Notes: generated by a model from the sequence alone, not told the origin. DNA of 10,502 nucleotides from Thermoplasmatota archaeon (GCA_016930995.1 JAFGFQ010000123.1:1-10502), one strand, 5' to 3'; shown: positions 1 to 6,880, numbered from the stretch's first letter. Numbers and translations: made by a program.

Positions 1-147
1 AAACCACGGACCATCGACGATCTCGCTCTACTCTTAAAATGTGATAAAAAAGAAATCCAACAAATTCTAACCAAACTCCAAAGAAACCAGCAGATTCTAA
101 AAAAAGACAATATCTATAGTAGGCGGATTTCACTAACGCATCCATAA
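1..147 (+). CDS. C-terminal fragment, winged-helix-like protein (5' end outside window)
   Basis: Frame 1 is open from the first base to a TAA at 145-147 and gives 48 residues. The fragment contains the segment TIDDLALLLKCDKKEIQQIL, followed by another helix and a basic stretch with KKDN, resembling the recognition helix and wing of a winged-helix DNA-binding domain. It is the C-terminus because the stop is followed by non-coding, T-containing sequence (cgtttttcc, 150-158) and the next gene is convergent. Family membership cannot be settled from 48 residues. The coding call rests on the open frame, plausible composition, and the link between 'L.....KKEI...L.kLq' and the helix-turn-helix pattern. 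Confidence 0.6.
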   Translation, partial: KPRTIDDLALLLKCDKKEIQQILTKLQRNQQILKKDNIYSRRISLTHP

Positions 148-368
148 AAACGTTTTTCCAGCCAGATGTTCACTATCACGCTCTCCAATCAAGAATCTCC
201 GATTCCTTTGCATCTGAAACAGACCTACTCAGACCGCCCCCTTCCTTTTCTGCCACCCCTGCACCCATCTGTACTCTTCTTTCCTTCCTTTCAAAAACAG
301 AACAATATGGGTATGTAACAAGGTTACTCAATCGGTAGACTTCCAAAAAAATGAATAAAAAAAAAAAA
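148..368. other. Convergent intergenic region
   Basis: This is a pyrimidine-rich spacer of about 220 bp between two convergent genes. It holds a short perfect hairpin (gtaac-aag-gttac, 315-327). No Shine-Dalgarno-led reading frame or TATA-like promoter stands out. It probably holds only transcription ends. Confidence 0.5.
344..368 (-). terminator. Oligo-T terminator of the zinc-array gene
   Basis: Read on the minus strand, the stop codon at 369-371 is followed at once by a run of ten T and then, after a short break, a run of seven T. Archaeal RNA polymerase terminates at such U-tracts without needing a stem-loop. Confidence 0.6.
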
Positions 369-2015
369 TTAATTTACCTTCTTCTCTCCCGCCTGCTGCA
401 TCAGGAGTCTTTCTTGTTTCTTCCTCATCTGCCAGGCATGGGTGCTTCTCCGCCGCCGTGCCTTTGCCTCCGGTCTGCTGTCATACTCCTTCTTCTTCTG
501 TTTTACCTCTGGCTGCTGGTACCGCATCCGGTCATAGGCGCGTCGTTTCTCACGGACGTACGGACGTTTCTTATAGTCCCTCTTATAGACCTGGACTCGT
601 TCCTTCACCTCTGGTTGCGCCTGGTACACCCGAGCACGAGCCTGTTTCTTCTCCCTCACCTCCGGCTGATGTGCATACTCCCTTGCGCGTTGCTTGACCT
701 CCGGACGAGCTTTATACTCTTTATAGTACACATCCCGGCAGTCCTTGCAGTACGAATCCAACCCATCCGGGACCAGACAATTCCGTCGGAAAGACGCCCG
801 TGGCAGGATCCGCAGACACTGCCGGCATTGCTTCTCAAGCGGTAAGCGTTCCTCCGGGAACCCCTGCTGCTTGATTCTCTGATTCCGCTCCTTGTCTTTC
901 CTGGTCAGACACTCGATACAGTACGGGTTGTAGCCATCCTTGCTGGCCTGCCTCCTCCAGAACCCGGACAACGGCAAGACACGACCGCAGGACAGACACG
1001 GTTTCTCAGTAAGAGTATCAAGAGAGAACTCAAAGGCTGCCTGTGTGCGCTGCGTCTCCCACCGGGTGAACACCGCACGCTCCTTCTCCCGGTAACAGGC
1101 CTTGCAGATATCATAGTACCCTGATTTCCGCTCCCGGTCCTTGCTGAACATCGAAATCGGCAGGACACGCCCGCAGACGCTGCAGTGTTGTTCCCTGACA
1201 ATCACGCCCTTTTCCTTTCTTTCCGTGGTCCAGACCGACGCATTCTCCTCACGAACCTTGATGACACAGCTGTTGCACAGCTGACTATGCCCATCCAGGC
1301 TGGACTTGTTCTTGGAAAACGACGAGAGGGGTTTGAGCATATGACAGATGGAACATTCCTTCAGCGCCTTTGATTTGATCATCTGGTGCTTTCGCCGTGC
1401 GTTAATCCGTTCCACCCACCGGTTGTGTCGCTCGTTGGTACAAGGGATGCAGAGATCAGAAAATCCATCCTTGCTGCGCCGGTTCAGATTGAAACGATCG
1501 GAGGGCAGCCTCTGACCACACCCCTTGCACCGTTTCTGGATAGCCCATCCCTGCGCCTCCCGCACCGCTTCATGTTCCTGGGTCGTCTTGTTCGTCATCA
1601 GAGCGATGCAGGACCGACAGTACCGCGCATTGCCCCAGGCCTTGTGGTACCGGGCTTCCGCAAGCTCATAGATCGGCTTCAGCATCCCACAGTACGTGCA
1701 GGTGCCCATCTCCCCATGCCAGCTGCCCTTGGCAGCTCGTTCCCGTCGTCGATGCTGGTTCTCCTCCTGACACTCCAGACACTCCTTGTAATACCCATCC
1801 CGTGTTGAGGCATTCCTCCCAAAACCAGATATCGGTTTGGTCCTGCCGCACTGTCGGCACGATTTTTCTGAAAGCGCCTCGGCCTTCCGGTCTATCTCCA
1901 GCCGGCAGTCATGACAGTAGACATCATATCCTTTCTTCTTGAAAAACCCCCGATCAAATTCCTCCAAGGATTTGACTTCATGACAACGTCTGCAACGAAG
2001 CAGGGTCACCTGCAT
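369..2015 (-). CDS. Protein with eight tandem CxxC/CxxC zinc-binding units and a basic repeat tail
   Basis: The 548-residue product consists of eight copies of a unit C-x2-C-x22-C-x2-C (x23 in unit 3). First cysteines are at residues 8, 53, 106, 163, 221, 278, 340 and 397, with second pairs at 34/37, 79/82, 133/136, 189/192, 247/250, 304/307, 366/369 and 423/426. Most units share a core 'K/R-x-L/K-P-x-x-x-F' after the first pair and 'DGY' or similar before the second. From about residue 428 the chain becomes a Lys/Arg/Tyr-rich tail with six PEV-like repeats (438, 451, 468, 485, 502, 515). Single units of this type occur at the N-terminus of many phage HNH-type proteins (recalled), but no HNH or other catalytic motif is visible here. 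A nucleic-acid-binding role is inferred. The start at 2015 is preferred over the upstream ATG at 2096 because GGAGGT lies 10 nt before it and a TATA box about 50 nt before it. Function unknown. Confidence 0.85.
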   Translation of the reverse strand: MQVTLLRCRRCHEVKSLEEFDRGFFKKKGYDVYCHDCRLEIDRKAEALSEKSCRQCGRTKPISGFGRNASTRDGYYKECLECQEENQHRRRERAAKGSWHGEMGTCTYCGMLKPIYELAEARYHKAWGNARYCRSCIALMTNKTTQEHEAVREAQGWAIQKRCKGCGQRLPSDRFNLNRRSKDGFSDLCIPCTNERHNRWVERINARRKHQMIKSKALKECSICHMLKPLSSFSKNKSSLDGHSQLCNSCVIKVREENASVWTTERKEKGVIVREQHCSVCGRVLPISMFSKDRERKSGYYDICKACYREKERAVFTRWETQRTQAAFEFSLDTLTEKPCLSCGRVLPLSGFWRRQASKDGYNPYCIECLTRKDKERNQRIKQQGFPEERLPLEKQCRQCLRILPRASFRRNCLVPDGLDSYCKDCRDVYYKEYKARPEVKQRAREYAHQPEVREKKQARARVYQAQPEVKERVQVYKRDYKKRPYVREKRRAYDRMRYQQPEVKQKKKEYDSRPEAKARRRRSTHAWQMRKKQERLLMQQAGEKKVN

Positions 2016-2059
2016 GGCAAGAAAAACCTCCGTCCTTGAAAGAAAACAACGGAAACCAG

Positions 2060-2069
2060 ATATAAAAAA
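2060..2069 (-). promoter_or_regulatory. TATA box of the zinc-array gene
   Basis: On the minus strand this reads ttttttatat, centred about 50 nt upstream of the ATG at 2015. Transcription would start about 25 nt downstream, giving a leader of about 20-25 nt that carries the GGAGGT ribosome-binding site (minus strand, around 2026-2031). It lies inside the longer reading frame that begins at 2096, which argues against the upstream ATG. Confidence 0.5.
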
Positions 2070-2105
2070 GTTCTCAGCAAACAGAGGACCGCCCAAACTT
2101 TACCC

Positions 2106-2146
2106 CTACATTTCCCTTAAAATTATAAAAAATACATAAAATGTAG
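2106..2146. repeat. Inverted repeat, 8-bp perfect arms
   Basis: The arms ctacattt (2106-2113) and aaatgtag (2139-2146) are exact reverse complements around an AT-rich 25-nt spacer. They lie about 90-130 bp upstream of the zinc-array gene start and about 40 bp beyond its TATA box, where an upstream activator or repressor could bind. The role is inferred only. Confidence 0.35.
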
Positions 2147-2373
2147 AGGTAAGCATATTTTATTGTTTATGTACCCATTTGTGCAGAGGGACAAACGACA
2201 CCACCGCGATTTCGCCCAAACCTGTACACGGTTATTTTTCCTTTTTTCTCCTCCCCTGCCAACATTTCCCGTATACGAGATTATTGTACTACTCAATCAT
2301 TGATGTATCCTCATACGCAGCTTTAATGCTTGATACGTAAAAACTCTTTTTTTCATTTCATTTATCTTCGTAC

Positions 2374-2381
2374 AAAAAAAA
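2374..2381 (-). terminator. T8 tract, possible terminator
   Basis: On the minus strand an uninterrupted run of eight T lies about 70 nt past the stop of the small membrane-protein gene. It is the first long U-tract in its transcript. Confidence 0.35.
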
Positions 2382-2451
2382 CTCAATGCGTATCATTTTA
2401 AGAAATAATTCTAAAGAAATATCCACAGTTTTTCCGCATCGATACGATTAT

Positions 2452-2682
2452 TTATGAATGTTCTTTCTTGCTTTTAACGTAAAAAAAAATTACGTTGCTT
2501 ACTGAGAAAAAAGTCACGCCTGCCATGCCAAGAAGAGTCGGGATGCCTATATCATACATCCAAACCGTCGCTGGCCATAGCTCTCTAATACGATAACCAA
2601 AAATAAGAACACTCGCAGAAATGACAATGAACAGTATTCCAAGGAGGAACACTCCCTTGTATATCCCTATTTTCTTCATCAT
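2452..2682 (-). CDS. Small two-helix membrane protein of unknown function
   Basis: The 76-residue product starts MMKKIG and has two hydrophobic segments, about residues 9-29 (GVFLLGILFIVISASVLIFG) and 46-68 (GIPTLLGMAGVTFFSVSNVI and on), joined by a loop with RELWPATVWMYD. It ends in the charged tail KSKKEHS. The hydrophobic pattern fits a helical hairpin in the membrane with a basic N-terminus and C-terminus on the cytoplasmic side. No known family is recognised. The start is one of two adjacent ATG codons (2682 or 2679), with a modest AGGA ribosome-binding site just upstream on the minus strand. It is divergent from the LolA-like gene and shares a 163-bp promoter region with it. Confidence 0.65.
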   Translation of the reverse strand: MMKKIGIYKGVFLLGILFIVISASVLIFGYRIRELWPATVWMYDIGIPTLLGMAGVTFFSVSNVIFFYVKSKKEHS

Positions 2683-2700
2683 TCATTCCTATTGTACAGA

Positions 2701-2730
2701 AATAATATAAGTTTTTTCTTCATAAAATTG
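2701..2730 (-). promoter_or_regulatory. Candidate promoter of the small membrane-protein gene
   Basis: Two TATA-like elements occur on the minus strand: cttatattat at about 2702-2711, which would give a leaderless transcript, and aattttat at about 2722-2729, which would give a leader of about 20 nt including the AGGA site. The sequence does not decide between them. A 7-nt word attgtac occurs twice here (2691-2697, 2727-2733). Confidence 0.35.
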
Positions 2731-2794
2731 TACGAAACATAAGAAACCCCCATCATCTTTTTCTTTTTTCCATTTTGACATTCCAACAGGACAT

Positions 2795-2805
2795 CTTTAA
2801 ATATC
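2795..2805 (+). promoter_or_regulatory. TATA box of the LolA-like gene
   Basis: The element ctttaaatatc is a strong archaeal TATA-box match centred about 47 nt before the ATG at 2846. The expected leader of about 22-25 nt contains aggagat (2834-2840) as ribosome-binding site. Confidence 0.6.
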
Positions 2806-2845
2806 ATCACTCAAGAAACCAGTACACCATAAAAGGAGATGGAAT

Positions 2846-3541
2846 ATGATAAAAATTCAATTATTAGCTATTGGAATTGTCGCAGCAATCGTTGCGGTCG
2901 TCCTTGTTGTCGCAGGATTATACGGAAATACCCAAGACACCTCAGTAACTGAATCCGATGTCACCGCCACCCCACCAACCGTAGAATCAGTACAAGAAAT
3001 GCTTGACAAAGCAGCCAGTATCGACTCCCTGTACTATGAAATCACCATGACCATGGACATGTCCCAGTACGGGACACAGACCGCGACCATGAAGATATGG
3101 CAAGAAAAACCCTACTTCAAACAACAAATAACGACCACAACAGGTGGTACAACCAACACCATTACCGTTATCCAACGCCCTGAAGGAACCTACCTCTATG
3201 ACACGATCCAAGGAAAATACGTGCTAACCGCAGACATCCCCTCCTTTACGACCTCACTGCAATACCTCGATAGCAGCATGATAAAAAACCTTCTCACCAA
3301 CCAATCCTTCCTGCAATTCGAGACCGAGACTATCGATGGGAAACTTGCGACAGCCTTTGAATACACGATGTCAGTAAGCCGAATGAACTTAACGACAAAA
3401 ATATGGATCTGGAACGAACACGGACTCCCGCTCAAAGCAGACATGGACATGACCATGGAAGAGATGACCATGACTATGGATTTTCTCTTCAGTAACTATT
3501 CCTTCGCAGACATCCCAGAGAGTACTTTTAACGTTTCATAA
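2846..3541 (+). CDS. Membrane-anchored LolA/LppX-like protein
   Basis: The 231-residue product has an N-terminal hydrophobic helix (about residues 5-26), a short Thr/Ser/Pro-rich linker (30-46), and a beta-rich domain with the hallmarks of the LolA/LolB/LppX fold as seen in archaeal 'outer membrane lipoprotein-sorting' homologues: KIWQEKPYFK (83-92), a strand-turn pattern through the middle, KIWIWNEHGLPLKADM (175-190), and the ending FSNYSFADIPESTFNVS. In bacteria this fold carries lipoproteins or lipids. Archaea lack an outer membrane, so here it more likely binds a lipid or hydrophobic ligand on the outer cell surface (inference). There is no lipobox Cys, so the N-terminal helix is probably the anchor. 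The second half is rich in Met and Thr (DMDMTMEEMTMTMD). The start has a good aggagat site 5 nt upstream. It appears monocistronic, with a strong T-tract behind it. Confidence 0.75.
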   Translation: MIKIQLLAIGIVAAIVAVVLVVAGLYGNTQDTSVTESDVTATPPTVESVQEMLDKAASIDSLYYEITMTMDMSQYGTQTATMKIWQEKPYFKQQITTTTGGTTNTITVIQRPEGTYLYDTIQGKYVLTADIPSFTTSLQYLDSSMIKNLLTNQSFLQFETETIDGKLATAFEYTMSVSRMNLTTKIWIWNEHGLPLKADMDMTMEEMTMTMDFLFSNYSFADIPESTFNVS

Positions 3542-3549
3542 ACCAAACC

Positions 3550-3569
3550 ATTTTTTTTAATTTTTTTCA
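3550..3569 (+). terminator. Double oligo-T terminator
   Basis: Two T-runs, of eight and seven residues separated by aa, begin about 10 nt after the stop of the LolA-like gene. No strong stem precedes them, as expected of archaeal intrinsic termination. Confidence 0.6.
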
Positions 3570-3623
3570 CACAAAAGAACAATACGAAGAAATCACTAAT
3601 CTAGTACTGGGGTATTATCATAA

Positions 3624-3633
3624 ATTTTATATG
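3624..3633 (+). promoter_or_regulatory. TATA box of the arylsulfotransferase-like gene
   Basis: The element attttatatg is centred about 51 nt before the GTG at 3680 and about 27 nt before the ATG at 3656. This places transcription initiation near 3655, practically on the upstream ATG. See the gene entry for the start choice. Confidence 0.55.
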
Positions 3634-3679
3634 CTCATGAAGATTATTTTTATCAATGAAAAAGGGTGGAGGTTCCATA

Positions 3680-5044
3680 GTGCCATCAAGGCTAAAGGAT
3701 ATACCCTTCGTAATCGTCGTCTGTGTTTTTATTGTACTTATTATAACTTGTGAAAGTATCACCGGGGCTACAACATCAAGTTCTCGTCTGGAAACAAAAC
3801 ATGCTCTTGACGCTGTCATCACCTACTCGGCCGGATGCTGTGACGGCTACACGCTGCTGAACCGATACACCACCACCGTCTTAATAGACATGAACGGTGC
3901 CATCATCCATGACTGGCCATCACATTTCCCACAACCAGCCAAGATGCTTCCGGGGGGATTTCTCATCGCAGGTGACAAATTCAGGTACATCGGGATTTCC
4001 TGTGGTGATTTCACCTACCTTAATGAGTATGACTGGAACGGCAGCATCATCTGGAGTTATCATAGCTGGGAGAACGGCCGGGCCCGCCAGCACCATGATT
4101 TCGAACGAGAGGGAAACCCGGTCGGCTACTACGCCCCCGGCCAAGAATTCCTCCCCCAAGGTAAAACCCTCATCCTTGCCCATCACACCATTCGAAACAC
4201 CAGTATCAGCCGACGACTCCTTAAAGACGACGTCATCTACGAGGTGGACTGGAATGGGAGCCCCACAGGATTTACGTGGAGCACCTGCGAACATTTCAAC
4301 CAGCTCGGCTTTAACAAAGAAACCAAACATGGTATGTACGTCAACCCCGGCCTCCTCGGCGACGGAGACATCTTCCATACGAACTCCCTCTGCGTGCTTG
4401 GACTCAACAAATGGTACAGCATGGACCCCGTCACCTACGCCTGCTTCAACCCCCAGAACCTCATCATCAGCCAACGACACACCAACATCGTCGCCATCAT
4501 CAGTCGAGACACCGGCGACATCGTCTGGAAAATAGGACCGGATTATACTAAGGACACCCCGGAGGGACGCAGCCTTGGTCAACTCATCGGCCTGCACCAT
4601 GCCCATATCATCCCGCAAGGCCTCCCAGGGGAAGGAAACATCCTGCTCTTTGACAACGGCGGATGGTCTAGCTATGGATACTTTGGCATGCCCCGGTACA
4701 TCAGGCTAACCTCCCGCGTCATTGAATTTAACCCCATGACCCTGGACATCGTCTGGGAGTACCACCATTACTCCAACCGCCTGTGGTTCCCCCGGTCCGG
4801 TGAGGACCACCGGTTCTACAGCTCGGTGATGTGTTCCGCACAGCGGCTACCTAATGGCAACACGTTGATCACGGAAGGGACAAACGCACGGGTCTTTGAG
4901 GTCACCAACACGTCACAAATCGTCTGGGAGTACGTCGCACCAACCAGAATCCAGCAGTTATACCGGGCGTACCGCGTCCCACCCGAATGGGTCCCAGGGA
5001 ACCCCTCAGGATACGCTTTCTGGGAAGAAGTCGGCACCTCATAG
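3680..5044 (+). CDS. Secreted arylsulfotransferase (ASST)-family beta-propeller protein
   Basis: The product has 454 residues from GTG 3680, or 462 from ATG 3656. The GTG is preferred because ggtggaggt (3665-3673) lies 6 nt before it and the TATA spacing then matches the neighbours; residue numbers below count from the ATG. An N-terminal hydrophobic signal (17-31) is followed by a six-bladed-propeller-like sequence: GYTLLNRYTTTVLIDMNGAI (64-83), DVIYEVDWNG, ISRDTGDIVWKIG (282-294), LPNGNTLITEGTNARVFEVT (398-417). Active-site equivalents of bacterial ASST appear to be present (correspondence from memory): HHD at 146-148, H241-T-N243, R274 in SQRHTN, and GLHHAH (312-317). ASST enzymes transfer sulfate between phenols without PAPS. 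The actual substrate is unknown, and many archaeal members are uncharacterised. A roughly 15-residue insertion separates N243 and R274. Seven cysteines after the signal might form disulfides outside the cell. Confidence 0.8.
   Translation: MPSRLKDIPFVIVVCVFIVLIITCESITGATTSSSRLETKHALDAVITYSAGCCDGYTLLNRYTTTVLIDMNGAIIHDWPSHFPQPAKMLPGGFLIAGDKFRYIGISCGDFTYLNEYDWNGSIIWSYHSWENGRARQHHDFEREGNPVGYYAPGQEFLPQGKTLILAHHTIRNTSISRRLLKDDVIYEVDWNGSPTGFTWSTCEHFNQLGFNKETKHGMYVNPGLLGDGDIFHTNSLCVLGLNKWYSMDPVTYACFNPQNLIISQRHTNIVAIISRDTGDIVWKIGPDYTKDTPEGRSLGQLIGLHHAHIIPQGLPGEGNILLFDNGGWSSYGYFGMPRYIRLTSRVIEFNPMTLDIVWEYHHYSNRLWFPRSGEDHRFYSSVMCSAQRLPNGNTLITEGTNARVFEVTNTSQIVWEYVAPTRIQQLYRAYRVPPEWVPGNPSGYAFWEEVGTS
5007..5021 (+). 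repeat. 15-bp direct repeat, copy 1 (inside the ASST-like gene end)
   Basis: The word caggatacgctttct here encodes part of SGYAF, 12 residues before the C-terminus, and recurs exactly at 5088-5102 behind the gene. Confidence 0.6.
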
Positions 5045-5087
5045 AGTTCCATCTAAACACAATGGGAAAAGGGAGAGCTGAAGCCTA

Positions 5088-5102
5088 CAGGATACGCTTT
5101 CT
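5088..5102 (+). repeat. 15-bp direct repeat, copy 2 (downstream of the ASST-like gene)
   Basis: This is an exact copy of 5007-5021, 81 bp further on. The frame through it reads KPTGYAFSSIVFE, which resembles the C-terminal NPSGYAFWEEV of the gene upstream. It may be the vestige of a duplicated 3' end. Confidence 0.5.
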
Positions 5103-5122
5103 CCTCTATTGTATTTGAACAA

Positions 5123-5133
5123 AATATTTAAAT
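5123..5133 (+). promoter_or_regulatory. TATA box of the solute-binding protein gene
   Basis: The element aatatttaaat is centred about 55 nt upstream of the ATG at 5183. The predicted leader of about 28 nt holds ggagg (5171-5175). Because the TATA box overlaps the upstream in-frame ATG at 5132, that ATG is unlikely to be the start. Confidence 0.55.
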
Positions 5134-5182
5134 GAGGAGACCGTTATTATTATCATTCAAATCCTTAAAGGGAGGAATACTC

Positions 5183-6880
5183 ATGAAACAAGGTATCAGT
5201 AGCATCTGCGTTTTTATAATCTTACTTGGAACTGGAACCATGGGTCCACTCATCACACCACTGACCGTCCAATCCACACTACTCCCAACCACCCACACAA
5301 AAAACCTTACCATCCCAGCGAACACCACGTTTGTCTTCGGCTGTGCAGGCGACGCAGACAAACTCGACCCCGGGGACATCACCGACCGTGAATCAAGCCT
5401 GCGTACCGACCAGATCTTCGAAGGTCTCGTCACCTACCAAACAGACAACACTTTGATCCGACCGTGCCTCGCCATTTACTGGATTGTCTCCAGGGCTGGC
5501 ACCGTTCTTACCTTCTTCCTCAGACACAACGTCACGTTTCACGACGGCACCGCTTTTAACGCCACCGCGGTCGTCTTTTCCCTCGACCGCCAGTTCAACC
5601 AGAGCAACCCCTACCACCAGTACGGGCAATGGGCGTACTGGGATTATCTCTTCACCAACATTAAAAAAGTAACAGCACTAAACGAGTACACCGTCCGGAT
5701 CACCCTTGACCATCCAGACTCCTCTATCCTTTCCAGCCTTGCGATGCCCACGGCAGCGATTGTCAGCCCCACCAACGCACAACTCTGGGGAGCAGATGCC
5801 AACAAGCATCCCTGCGGCACCGGACCTTTCCAGTTTGTGGAATGGGTACCAGACGACCACATTACCCTGACGAAAAACCCGCAGTACTGGGACGGACCAC
5901 CACTGGGGATTGACACCCTCATCTTCAAGGTCATTCCGGACCCCACCATGCGACTACAGGCACTCCAAAACAACACCATCCAAGGAATGGAATACCCCGC
6001 CCCCGCGCACTTCGACACCATCCAAGCAAACCAGAATCTTTCCCTGCAAGTCGGAGCAAGCATGAGCATCGGGTACCTCGCCATCAATAATGGCTACGGA
6101 TATAATGATACCAACGCAAACAGGCGACACGATAAAAGCGAACCGTGGGTCCAGACACCAGGATACAGCACACCACTCACCAACCGGAAAGTGCGACAGG
6201 CGATGAACTATGCGATCAACAAGACGGCAATCATCGCCCTCTGCCAGGGAACTGCAGACACCGTTGTCAACGGGATGCCGCCCTTTATGCTCGGCTACAA
6301 CGATAACATCAAGGACTACCCCTATGACCCTGACAGGGCGAGGCAACTTCTAACGCAAGCAGGCTATCCACAGGGATTTAACACCACACTGTGGGTAATG
6401 CCCGTGAGCCGCCCGTACATGTTCGACCCGACCAAAATCGGCGAGGCGATCCAAAGCTATCTTGAGGCCGTGAACATCACTATCGACATCTACCAAATAG
6501 ACTGGTCGACCTACCTAGAAAAAACCCAGGCAGGGGAACACCCGATGTGTTTACTTGGCTGGACTGGAGATAACGGCGATCCGGATAACTTCATGAACAT
6601 ACTCTACGGCGCGAACCACTGCAACCTTGGGAACGCTACCAACGTCGCCTTCTACCGCAATCCTGTCGTCCAGCTGCTCTTCACCGTCGCAATCCACACC
6701 TACCACGACTGGCAACGAGCTATACTCTACCGAATCGCACAACGCATCATCCATTGGGAGGCCCCGTTCGTGTACCTCACCTCTGGGGTCCAACATCTCG
6801 CGTTCCAAGCTACCGTCAAAGGATTCATCATCAATCCAGCGGAACGCTTCTCCTTCCACCAGGTTCGTTTCGAAAATTAA
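5183..6880 (+). CDS. ABC-type peptide/oligopeptide solute-binding protein, family 5
   Basis: The 565-residue product matches the SBP_bac_5 (OppA/DppA) family. It has an N-terminal signal or anchor (about 5-27), a Thr-rich linker, then AGDADKLDPGDITDRESSLR and IFEGLVTY (55-85), RHNVTFHDGTAFNA (114-127), CGTGPFQFVEWVPDDHITLT (211-230), NPQYWDGPP (232-240), and VRQAMNYAINKTAI (337-350). The length is normal for the family, and the two-lobe receptor would capture a peptide or other ligand outside the cell for an ABC importer. No permease or ATPase gene follows within the window, so it is an orphan receptor here. There is no lipobox Cys behind the hydrophobic segment, so the anchor may be the uncleaved N-terminus. 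Residues 309-320 form an EF-hand-like loop not usual for the family (see findings). The start at 5183 is supported by ggagg 7 nt upstream and the following signal sequence MKQGISSICVFIILLG. Confidence 0.88.
   Translation: MKQGISSICVFIILLGTGTMGPLITPLTVQSTLLPTTHTKNLTIPANTTFVFGCAGDADKLDPGDITDRESSLRTDQIFEGLVTYQTDNTLIRPCLAIYWIVSRAGTVLTFFLRHNVTFHDGTAFNATAVVFSLDRQFNQSNPYHQYGQWAYWDYLFTNIKKVTALNEYTVRITLDHPDSSILSSLAMPTAAIVSPTNAQLWGADANKHPCGTGPFQFVEWVPDDHITLTKNPQYWDGPPLGIDTLIFKVIPDPTMRLQALQNNTIQGMEYPAPAHFDTIQANQNLSLQVGASMSIGYLAINNGYGYNDTNANRRHDKSEPWVQTPGYSTPLTNRKVRQAMNYAINKTAIIALCQGTADTVVNGMPPFMLGYNDNIKDYPYDPDRARQLLTQAGYPQGFNTTLWVMPVSRPYMFDPTKIGEAIQSYLEAVNITIDIYQIDWSTYLEKTQAGEHPMCLLGWTGDNGDPDNFMNILYGANHCNLGNATNVAFYRNPVVQLLFTVAIHTYHDWQRAILYRIAQRIIHWEAPFVYLTSGVQHLAFQATVKGFIINPAERFSFHQVRFEN

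Larger units (their letters stand above)
2016..2451. other. 436-bp AT-rich intergenic region
   Basis: No convincing gene is seen. The region holds the promoter of the zinc-array gene at its left end, an inverted repeat at 2106-2146, and a T8 tract on the minus strand at 2374-2381 that may end the small membrane-protein transcript. Its right half has several loose copies of actcaat and gatacg/cgtatc (for example 2331-2337 and 2388-2395), possibly weak operator elements or simply low-complexity sequence. A small untranslated RNA cannot be excluded. Confidence 0.4.

Noticed and set aside
315..327. Hairpin gtaac-aag-gttac as a terminator
   Set aside because: Only five base pairs and no following T-run on the plus strand. 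The minus-strand T-tract at 344-368 explains termination better.
351..845. 164-codon open frame on the plus strand, hydrophobic
   Set aside because: It lies opposite the zinc-array gene, whose cysteine periodicity and ribosome-binding site are decisive. Its Leu/Pro-rich character follows from reading Lys/Arg/Glu codons in reverse.
369..2015. Call of the zinc-array protein as an HNH endonuclease
   Set aside because: The units resemble the zinc-binding lead of such enzymes, but no His-Asn-His catalytic arrangement is visible in the 548 residues.
2169..2303. 44-codon open frame on the plus strand in the large gap
   Set aside because: There is no Shine-Dalgarno site, no suitably placed promoter, and an ordinary random-looking sequence.
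2691..2733. Repeated word attgtac as an operator
   Set aside because: Two 7-bp copies in AT-rich sequence are close to chance expectation, and the spacing matches no other promoter in the window.
3920..4618. 232-codon open frame on the minus strand inside the ASST-like gene
   Set aside because: It is antisense to a gene with clear family motifs, has a Val/Asp/Gly-rich shadow composition, and lacks a convincing promoter and ribosome-binding site.
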